A DNA stretch of 29,522 nt from assembly GCA_964649195.1 (NCBI GenBank), contig CAZYPK010000052.1:1-29522 (forward strand), in the 5' to 3' direction. A program made the translations under genes and the position numbers. This DNA is from JTS-RE9 sp964649195 (GTDB taxonomy: Bacteria; Planctomycetota; Phycisphaerae; Phycisphaerales; Phycisphaeraceae). The notes under the pieces are model-generated. The model ran no database searches. It saw nothing but the letters and a program-made list of their open reading frames with translations, and was not told the origin of the DNA. How positions within the stretch are numbered: position 1 is the first letter of the stretch; every line of letters starts with the position of its first letter. Positions 16,585-22,038 of this stretch are shown piece after piece.

Positions 16585-17244
16585 ATGAAGGACCACAACC
16601 AGTCAACCAGTCTGCGGGTCGCCCGGCCCAGGCTTCTGATGCTCAGCCATTGCGTTCCCGGCGGCGCGGATCGCGGCGCGGATCGCCGGCGGGCCTGGCA
16701 GTTGCTCAAGGCCTTCAACCGGAGCCACGAGGTGCTGCTGGCCTGCCTGGCCGATGGCGCGGTGTCGCTGTCGCAGTGGCGGGCGCTGCATGGCCTGACC
16801 CGGCGGATCGTGATCGAGCCGGTGAATCGTCTGCGCCGCTGGGGCGGCGCCGCGCTGCGCGGGCTGGCGCCGATGCTGTCGCAGTCGCTGCTGATGCGTG
16901 GCCGGCTTGAGCAGCCGGTGCGTCAGTGGTCCGCCGAGCATGATCTTGATGGCGTGCTCTGCACCAGGCTGGGATTGATCGATGCCGCCCTGCTTGCCGG
17001 TGATGGCCAGCGGATCGTCGATCATCATGCCGGTCTGCAACCGGACGATCCCCGTGTGGCCCACGCGACCGCCTGGATCATCAGCGATCCGGCCCAAGCG
17101 GCGACATGGGCGCCGCTCGGCAAGCGAACGATTCTGCTGCCCGCATCCCAGCCGGTGCGCGAGCAGCCGGGCATTCGCCTGGTCACCGATGAAATGGACG
17201 CCCCGATCGCACTGCCCGGTGCGGCATTGAACAAGGCGGCGTGA
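16585..17244 (+). CDS. Truncated glycosyltransferase-like protein (GT4-type N-terminal domain only)
   Basis: The 219-residue product resembles the N-terminal half of the PEP-CTERM/XrtA-type glycosyltransferases. It has RPRLLMLSHCVPGGADRGADRRR (family RILFLTHRVPYPPDKGDRIR-like), then HEVLLACLADG and DGVLCTRLG. The family is about 400 residues and continues into a C-terminal nucleotide-sugar domain with an E-x7-E motif; here the protein stops near residue 219. The usual basic/proline region is partly changed (PGGADRGADRRR). It could be a decayed gene, a remnant, or a regulatory stand-alone domain. ATG 16585 was chosen because GAGGGA (16575-16580) lies 4 bases upstream; the longer frame runs into the 7-bp array. 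The assignment rests on the N-terminal motifs only. Confidence 0.6.
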   Translation: MKDHNQSTSLRVARPRLLMLSHCVPGGADRGADRRRAWQLLKAFNRSHEVLLACLADGAVSLSQWRALHGLTRRIVIEPVNRLRRWGGAALRGLAPMLSQSLLMRGRLEQPVRQWSAEHDLDGVLCTRLGLIDAALLAGDGQRIVDHHAGLQPDDPRVAHATAWIISDPAQAATWAPLGKRTILLPASQPVREQPGIRLVTDEMDAPIALPGAALNKAA

Positions 17245-17246
17245 GG

Positions 17247-17372
17247 GAGATTTGGGATTTCGGATTTCGGATTTGAGATTTGCGATTTTGGGTTTCGGAT
17301 GTGCGCCTTGTCGTTTGTTTGAAATCTCAAATCTCAAATCTCAAATCTCAAATCTCAAATCTCAAATTTGAA
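17247..17372. repeat. GATTT/AAATC 7-bp arrays in inverted orientation
   Basis: The left array (17247-17298) has about six units of the form NNGATTT (GAGATTT, GGGATTT, CGGATTT). The right array has six perfect AAATCTC units (17322-17363) and two variants. The two can pair. The left array begins 3 bp after the stop of the glycosyltransferase-like gene. Confidence 0.9.
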
Positions 17373-17383
17373 ATCTGAGATTC

Positions 17384-17456
17384 CTGAATAACCTCACGTT
17401 CAAGCCGCTTGCGGCGTAGCAATCCCCTGATGCACGGCATATCGGAGGTTCTTCAG
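17384..17456. repeat. MITE-like element with CTGAATAACC ends (copy A)
   Basis: CTGAATAACC at 17384 and GGTTCTTCAG at 17447-17456 are near-perfect 10-bp terminal inverted repeats. Inside is the palindrome-like aagccgcttgcggc and cctgatgcacggcat. The fuller relative at 21099-21190 lies in the opposite orientation, and a partial one is at 20872-20924. Confidence 0.65.
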
Positions 17457-17469
17457 AAGTCCCATCTGA

Positions 17470-17503
17470 TATTTCAGATTTGAAATTTGAGATTTCATAT
17501 TTG
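17470..17503. repeat. Short ATTTGAG-type 7-bp array upstream of the metal importer
   Basis: Four units with a 7-bp period (ATTTCAG, ATTTGAA, ATTTGAG, ATTTCAT) lie about 20 bp upstream of the candidate metal-regulator site. Confidence 0.75.
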
Positions 17504-17524
17504 CCCTTCTGGACCTTTTACTGA

Positions 17525-17540
17525 GAATGCGTTATCATTC
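17525..17540. promoter_or_regulatory. Candidate Zur/Fur-family operator
   Basis: GAATG-N6-CATTC (17525-17540) has an AT-rich centre (cgttat) and is about 30 bp upstream of the znuA-like start. Fur-family repressors of zinc uptake bind AATG...CATT-type dyads of this kind. The outer bases are not symmetrical, and no Zur gene is in the window, so this is a suggestion based on sequence style and position. Confidence 0.3.
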
Positions 17541-17569
17541 CGCGGATTCGCTTTTGCGGAGGGTTTCGC

Positions 17570-18535
17570 TTGTCACGCCTTGCCAACATTTTTGCTCTGC
17601 TTCTGGCGCTGGCCGGTTGTGGCGATGGTCACGGTCGGGATCACGGTCACAAGGATCATCATCACGGCCACGGCCATCATCACGATCATGATCACTCCGG
17701 TCCCAACGCGCACCTCTGGCTTGATCCGCTGCTGGTGAAGCAGTTCATCGAGATGGTGCCGCACGATCTGGGGCGGGTGCTGGCCGCCGCGAAAAAGGAA
17801 AACCGCAAGGCGAACCTGGTGGTTTCCATTCACCCGTTGGCCAGCCTGATCAGCGAACTGGTCGGCGAGGAGGCGACCATCACCACCATGCTGCCCCAGG
17901 GCGGCTCACCGCATGGCTTCGAGCTGACGCCGGACATTCTTCGCAAACTCGGTCAGGCTGATGCGCTGCTGATCATCGGCATGAATCTCGATCCGTGGGC
18001 TGAAAAAGCCGCGAAAAACACGGGGAAAACGAACCTTCCGGTGATCGCCTTCGCCGCCCTGGTCGAGAAGCATCAGGATGGCTTGTCGCAGCCGCTGCCT
18101 GCCGATCATGCGCTGGGCCCGGCGCAGGCCGCGCTGCTGGCGAAGCTCGATGCGCTGCATGAGAAGTACGGACAGGCGCTGTCGAAGGTCGCGGTGAAGG
18201 AGATGGTGACGTTTCACAACGCCTTCGATCTGCTGGCGGCAAGGTATGGCTTGAAGGTGGTTGCGCACCTGACGGAGATGGATCTGCCCACCGGCGCGGA
18301 GGTGACGCCGACGCATCTTCGTGAAGCGCGCGACGCGGTGAAGCGGCACCGGCTCAAGACGCTCTACGCGGAGCCGACCTATCCCGACTCGGCCCTGAAC
18401 GCCATCGCCGAGGCCACCGGGGCCAGGGTGCTGCGGCTCGACGACCTGGGCGGCCCGGACCGCCAAGGGTATCGCACTTACTTCGAGATGATGGAATCGA
18501 ATCTGAAGGTTCTGGTGGAAGGGCAGGTCAAGTAA
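17570..18535 (+). CDS. znuA: Zn/Mn-binding lipoprotein of an ABC importer (ZnuA-like) with a relocated ligand segment
   Basis: The 321-residue product is a cluster A-I (TroA/ZnuA/PsaA) metal-binding protein that delivers Zn or Mn to the permease. It has a lipoprotein signal (LALAGC, Cys17), a His-rich stretch at 19-42 (12 or more His) and then AHLWLDP (His48). The usual N-lobe start comes only after that (NLVVSIHPLASLISELVGE, about 82-100), then SPHGFE (His115), TFHNAF (His216), LYAEPTY and LDDLGG (Asp291/292). In ordinary family members the His-rich loop and the PHxWLDP motif lie between the SPH and FHNAF motifs; here that block is at the N-terminus and the middle lacks it. All four ligand types remain. 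The TTG start has GGAGGG 6 bases upstream (17558-17563). Confidence 0.88.
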   Translation: MSRLANIFALLLALAGCGDGHGRDHGHKDHHHGHGHHHDHDHSGPNAHLWLDPLLVKQFIEMVPHDLGRVLAAAKKENRKANLVVSIHPLASLISELVGEEATITTMLPQGGSPHGFELTPDILRKLGQADALLIIGMNLDPWAEKAAKNTGKTNLPVIAFAALVEKHQDGLSQPLPADHALGPAQAALLAKLDALHEKYGQALSKVAVKEMVTFHNAFDLLAARYGLKVVAHLTEMDLPTGAEVTPTHLREARDAVKRHRLKTLYAEPTYPDSALNAIAEATGARVLRLDDLGGPDRQGYRTYFEMMESNLKVLVEGQVK

Positions 18536-18549
18536 GGAAAGGCGCGATC

Positions 18550-18650
18550 TGAGATATGAAATCTGAAATCTCAAATTTGAGATTTGAAATTTGAGATTCT
18601 GAAATCCCAAATCCGAAATCCGAAATCCGAAATCCGAAATCCGAAATTTG
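18550..18650. repeat. Mixed 7-bp arrays (AAATCTG/AAATTTG then AAATCCG)
   Basis: About 13 units with a 7-bp period. The first half mixes AAATCTC and its complement GAGATTT and can fold on itself; the second half is AAATCCG repeated five times. The array fills the spacer between the binding-protein and ATPase genes and ends 21 bp before the ATPase ATG. Confidence 0.9.
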
Positions 18651-18671
18651 ACATTCCCCCATTCGTTTTCC

Positions 18672-19541
18672 ATGTCCCACGACCCTCATCATCTTCACGA
18701 TCACGCACATGATCATTCCCATGATCATTCCCACGATCATGTCCACGCGCCTTCCGATCTTGCCCATCATGCGGCCCAGGACATCATCTGTCTTCAGAAC
18801 GTCGGCTACCGGTTCCCCGGCGACGGCAAGGCGCAGCAAGGGGCCCTGGCGCTGCGCGATGTCACGCTGCATGTGAATCGCGGCGAGAACCTGGGCATCA
18901 TCGGACCCAACGGCGCGGGCAAGACCACGCTGCTGCGCATCATCCTCGGACTCCTCGAAGGGTACACCGGCAGCGTGTCGATCATGGACCGGTCGCCGCG
19001 CCAGGCCTGCGCCAAAGGCAACATCATCGGCTACGTGCCGCAGCGGGCGGATGTCGAATGGCGGTTTCCCGTCACCGTCGAGCAGGTCGTGCTCATGGGG
19101 CTTAGCGGCTCCACAAGCTGGTCGCCCTGGTTTAACCGGGACGAGAAGGATCGGGCCGCGGCCATGCTCGAACGGACGGGCATGATCGACCTGCGTCACC
19201 GCCCCATCGGCCAGCTTTCGGGCGGGCAGCAGCAGCGGGTCTTCATCGCCCGCGCTCTGGTGGCCCAGCCGCCGATCCTGATTCTGGATGAGCCGCTGGT
19301 GGGCGTTGATGAAGCCGGCCAGCGGCAGTTTGCCCGGTTCATCCACGAGCTTCACGAATCGCTGAACCTGACCGTGATCATCGTCAGCCACGACTTGCAG
19401 GCCATCGCCGCCGGCTGCAACCGCGTGGCCTGCCTGAAGCAGACGATCCATTACCACGACGCCCCTGCCGGGCTGACCCGCGAGGTGCTCAGCGAGGTGT
19501 TTGCGCATGAGATCGCGCCGGTGCTTTTGAAGCGGGAGTAA
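18672..19541 (+). CDS. znuC: Zn/Mn ABC importer ATPase with a His-rich N-terminal extension (ZnuC-like)
   Basis: The product is 289 residues from ATG 18672. It has all ABC ATPase motifs: Walker A GPNGAGKTT (about 76-84), Q-loop GYVPQRADVEWRFPVTVEQVV, signature LSGGQQQR, Walker B ILILDEP and the switch VSHD. The Q-loop region (YVPQR...FPVTV) is typical of the zinc/manganese group. Residues 3-34 hold about 14 His in HD/HDHSHD repeats, an unusual extension for the cytosolic ATPase; it could buffer or sense metal. The longer frame (TTG at 18648) only adds residues encoded by the end of the 7-bp array, so ATG is preferred. No clear Shine-Dalgarno is seen. It lies between the binding-protein and permease genes. 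Confidence 0.92.
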   Translation: MSHDPHHLHDHAHDHSHDHSHDHVHAPSDLAHHAAQDIICLQNVGYRFPGDGKAQQGALALRDVTLHVNRGENLGIIGPNGAGKTTLLRIILGLLEGYTGSVSIMDRSPRQACAKGNIIGYVPQRADVEWRFPVTVEQVVLMGLSGSTSWSPWFNRDEKDRAAAMLERTGMIDLRHRPIGQLSGGQQQRVFIARALVAQPPILILDEPLVGVDEAGQRQFARFIHELHESLNLTVIIVSHDLQAIAAGCNRVACLKQTIHYHDAPAGLTREVLSEVFAHEIAPVLLKRE

Positions 19542-19555
19542 GACAAAAGGCAAGA

Positions 19556-19765
19556 AAGGCTAATACTTATTACTTAATACTTAATGCTTAATAGTTATTG
19601 AAAGACAGAAAGGCAGGAAAGGCTAATACTTATTACTTAATGCTTAACAGTTATTGAAAGGCAGTGTGGAGGTTACGTGAATATACATCCTGCGATGCAC
19701 GGCATCGTTGATCGAAATAACCATTAAGTAATAAGTATTAAATAATAAGTATTAGCCTTTGTATT
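19556..19765. repeat. AT-rich 7-bp tandem arrays, duplicated left arm (copy 3)
   Basis: Left-arm copies at about 19556-19601 and 19617-19660 are direct duplicates, ending in ttattgaaagacag or ttattgaaaggcag. A right arm at about 19713-19765 is inverted. Words are TACTTAT/TACTTAA and variants, as at 12356 and 14315. It lies between the ATPase and permease genes; the arm ends 16 bp before the permease ATG. The loop contains cctgcgatgcacggcat, resembling part of the 17384 element. Confidence 0.9.
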
Positions 19766-19780
19766 CGCCTTTTCCCTATT

Positions 19781-20674
19781 ATGCAAGCTCTCGATTTCAT
19801 TTTCTCTTTTCCCGCGGCGCAGCGCGCCCTGATTGCAGGCGTGGCGGTGGCGCTGGTCTGTTCGCTGCTGAGTGTTTTTGTGGTGCTCAAGCGGATGGCG
19901 TTCATCGGGCAGGGGGTCAGCCATGCGGGGTATGGCGCGGCGGGCACGGCCTTTTTCCTGGGCTTGCTCGACACCGATCCGCGCTATGACCTGCTGGTCT
20001 TCGCCTTCTGCATCGCCACGGCCCTGGTCATCGGCATGGTCTCGCGGCGGCGGAAGGTGGAGGCCGACACCGCCATCGGCATCCTGCTGGTGGCGGCGAT
20101 GGCGTGGGGCGTGTTTCTCACCAACCTCAGCGCCGCGTTTCAGAAGGTCGGCGGCTCGACCCACTGGCCCTGGTATGCGAAACACATGGCGGCGGCGGGC
20201 AGCCGGCCCAACTTCGAGGCGGTGCTCTTCGGCTCCATCCTCAACACCACCCCGTCGCAGATGTGGACCGCCCTGATCATCTGCGGGCTGGTCATCGTGA
20301 CGCTCTTCTTCTGCTTCAAGCGGCTGGTCTTCTTCGCCTTCGATGAGCCGACCAGCCGGGTGTATGGCGTGCCGGCCGGGGTGATGCATCACCTGCTGCT
20401 GACGCTGCTGGCGATCGTGGTGGTGCTGACGATGAAGCTGGCCGGCGTGCTGCTGGTCTCGGCGATGCTGGTCATTCCCGGCGCCACCGCGCTGCTCTTG
20501 AGCGGCAAGCTGCACCGCGTGGTCGGGCTGTCGTGCCTCACCGGGCTGCTGGGCGTGACGGGCGGCTTGTTCACCAGTTTGGAACTGGGCTTCGCCGGGC
20601 CGGGGCCTTGCATCGTGGGGGTGTTGTGCCTGCTGTTCGCGGCGGCGTATGGGCATCACCGCTGGAGACGGTGA
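19781..20674 (+). CDS. znuB: Zn/Mn ABC importer permease (ZnuB-like, ABC-3 family)
   Basis: The 297-residue product has eight or so membrane helices. Family motifs include FVVLKRMAFIGQGVSHAGYGAAG (about 33-55, the ISHAxLPG-like region) and KLAGVLLVSAMLVIPGATALLL (about 218-240, near the coupling helix). A cytosolic MVSRRRKVEADTAIGILL and an ATP-coupling loop FDEPTSRVYGVPAG are present. A 35-residue hydrophilic insert (VGGSTHWPWYAKHMAAAGSR) between helices is longer than usual and contains two His. It completes the importer with the two genes upstream. The ATG at 19781 follows the inverted array directly and has no clear Shine-Dalgarno. Confidence 0.92.
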   Translation: MQALDFIFSFPAAQRALIAGVAVALVCSLLSVFVVLKRMAFIGQGVSHAGYGAAGTAFFLGLLDTDPRYDLLVFAFCIATALVIGMVSRRRKVEADTAIGILLVAAMAWGVFLTNLSAAFQKVGGSTHWPWYAKHMAAAGSRPNFEAVLFGSILNTTPSQMWTALIICGLVIVTLFFCFKRLVFFAFDEPTSRVYGVPAGVMHHLLLTLLAIVVVLTMKLAGVLLVSAMLVIPGATALLLSGKLHRVVGLSCLTGLLGVTGGLFTSLELGFAGPGPCIVGVLCLLFAAAYGHHRWRR

Positions 20675-20770
20675 AGCGGGTGGAGCAAGGAGGCGATACT
20701 TTTTTACAACCTGAGTTCAGGATAAAAACCGCGAATCAGATTTTGAAATCCCGGCTCGTTGCGTCACCGG

Positions 20771-20866
20771 GCCGGGGCTTCGCGGACTCAGCCCCAGCCA
20801 CCCAAAACCCCCGGCTCCTCCGGCTCCCCCGGCTCCCCCGGCTCTCCCGGCTCTTCTGGCTCTTCT
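20771..20866. repeat. 9-bp array (CTCCCCCGG) with GCCCCAGCCACCC element
   Basis: The element ccggggcttcgcggactcagccccagccacccaaaa (20771-20807) is followed by six units of a 9-bp period (CTCCTCCGG, CTCCCCCGG, CTCTCCCGG, CTCTTCTGG; about 20812-20866). Relatives lie at 25644-25720 and 28394-28562. Confidence 0.8.
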
Positions 20867-20871
20867 CACCC

Positions 20872-20924
20872 CTGATGTACCGTTGCGAAGCCGCAAGCGG
20901 CTTGGACGCGAGGTTATTCAGGAG
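20872..20924 (+). repeat. Partial CTGAATAACC-family element (copy C)
   Basis: ctgatgtaccgttgcgaagcc is followed by the palindrome AAGCCGCAAGCGGCTT and the end GGTTATTCAG (20912-20921). The left terminal inverted repeat is missing. It shares more than 35 bases with 21148-21190. The stretch 20925-21098 holds no gene that I can support. Confidence 0.65.
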
Positions 20925-21098
20925 GCCCCGGTGTCTTATTCGGACACGGAAATGACCCCGGTCATCCGATCCCTCTTAACTCCGAACCCCACCGGCCCGA
21001 TGTCAAGGTAGGCGGTTTGGGCGATCTGCGTTGAGATTTCGGATCGCAACGGTCAGCCGGAGATCACCGCGCCGTCTCGGTTCGATGCAGAGGGATTT

Positions 21099-21190
21099 CT
21101 GAATAACCCCCGATGTACCGTGAATCAGGGGAATCCGGGGGAATCCGGGGGTTGCGAAGCCGCAAGCGGCTTGGGCGTGAGGTTATTCAG
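21099..21190 (+). repeat. MITE-like element with perfect CTGAATAACC / GGTTATTCAG ends (copy B)
   Basis: The ends at 21099-21108 and 21181-21190 are perfect 10-bp inverted repeats. The 92-bp element contains a 10-bp direct repeat (GGGGAATCCG, twice) and the palindrome AAGCCGCAAGCGGCTT. It ends 23 bp before the response-regulator start and may influence its expression. Confidence 0.75.
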
Positions 21191-21213
21191 GAATCTCCAG
21201 AGTTCAAAAGGAC

Positions 21214-21834
21214 ATGTTCCGCATGAAAGGCCACGTCATGACCAGCGACAACGGGGAGAACCTCACCGACCTTGCCACCAAGCAGGTCTTCACCACCGGT
21301 GAAGCCGCGGCGGTGTGCAAGATTTCGCAGCAGACCATCATCCGCTGCTTCGATTCGGGCCGGCTCAAGGGGTTTCGCGTGCCCGGCTCGCGCTTCCGGC
21401 GCATCCCGCGCGAGGAGCTGATGCGCTTCATGCGCGAGAACGACATCCCGCTGGAATCGCTCGAAGGGGGCAGGAAGCGCGTTCTCGTCGTCGATGACGA
21501 TGAGCAGATCGTGCAGCTTTTTGTCGATGTCTTTGGCCGCGACGGACGCTTCGAGGTGAAGACCGCCGGCAACGGCTACGAGGCCGGGGCGCTGACCGAA
21601 AGCTTCCGCCCGGACCTGATGATCCTCGACTACATGCTGCCGGACATCAACGGCAACGTGGTCTGCCGCATGGTGCGGTCCAACCCCGTGCTCTCGGCGA
21701 TGAAGATCATCATCGTCTCCGGCGTGATCAAGCGCGAGGAAGTGGAGGACCTGCTCGTCAGCGGCGCCGATGAGTTCATCAAGAAGCCGTTCGACATCGA
21801 ACACCTGATGTCCCGCGTGGGCGAACTGATGTAA
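21214..21834 (+). CDS. Response regulator with N-terminal excisionase-like HTH and C-terminal receiver
   Basis: The product is 206 residues. Residues 25-75 form a MerR/excisionase-type helix-turn-helix (VFTTGEAAAVCKISQQTIIRCFDSGRLKG, then SRFRRIPREEL). Residues 88-206 form a receiver domain, with acidic pocket DDD (94-96), phospho-acceptor Asp139 (LMILDY), Ser169 and the KP lysine 191. The order, DNA-binding part first, is the reverse of OmpR or NarL regulators. The longest start is given; in-frame ATGs at 21223 and 21238 have better-spaced purine sites (aaagga, aaagg) and may be the true start. The histidine kinase downstream is the obvious partner; targets are unknown. Confidence 0.88.
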   Translation: MFRMKGHVMTSDNGENLTDLATKQVFTTGEAAAVCKISQQTIIRCFDSGRLKGFRVPGSRFRRIPREELMRFMRENDIPLESLEGGRKRVLVVDDDEQIVQLFVDVFGRDGRFEVKTAGNGYEAGALTESFRPDLMILDYMLPDINGNVVCRMVRSNPVLSAMKIIIVSGVIKREEVEDLLVSGADEFIKKPFDIEHLMSRVGELM

Positions 21835-21837
21835 ACA

Positions 21838-22035
21838 AGTTCCGAGTTCCGGGTTTTTAGTTCCGAGTTTCGAGTTCCGAGTTCCGAGTTGCAAGGCAAA
21901 GACAAAAGCCGGCACACCTCTTTCGTCGCGCTGACTCGGAACATTGAACCCAAAGCTCAAGGCTCGAAGCTCGAAACTCAGAACTCAGAACTAAAAACTC
22001 GAAACTCGAAACTCGAAACTCGGAACTCGGAACTT
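21838..22035. repeat. AGTTCCG / CTCGGAA 7-bp arrays in inverted orientation
   Basis: The left array (21838-21891) has about eight AGTTCCG-type units and the right array (about 21963-22035) about ten CTCGAAA, CTCAGAA or CTCGGAA units. They are complementary in orientation, with a loop of about 70 bp. The left array begins 4 bp after the regulator stop; the right one ends 4 bp before the TTG taken as the start of the kinase gene. Confidence 0.9.
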
Positions 22036-22038
22036 ACC

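Noticed and set aside
17247..17372. AAATCTC arrays considered as a CRISPR-like repeat
   Set aside because: Units are 7 bp and directly adjacent with no spacers; no cas genes nearby.
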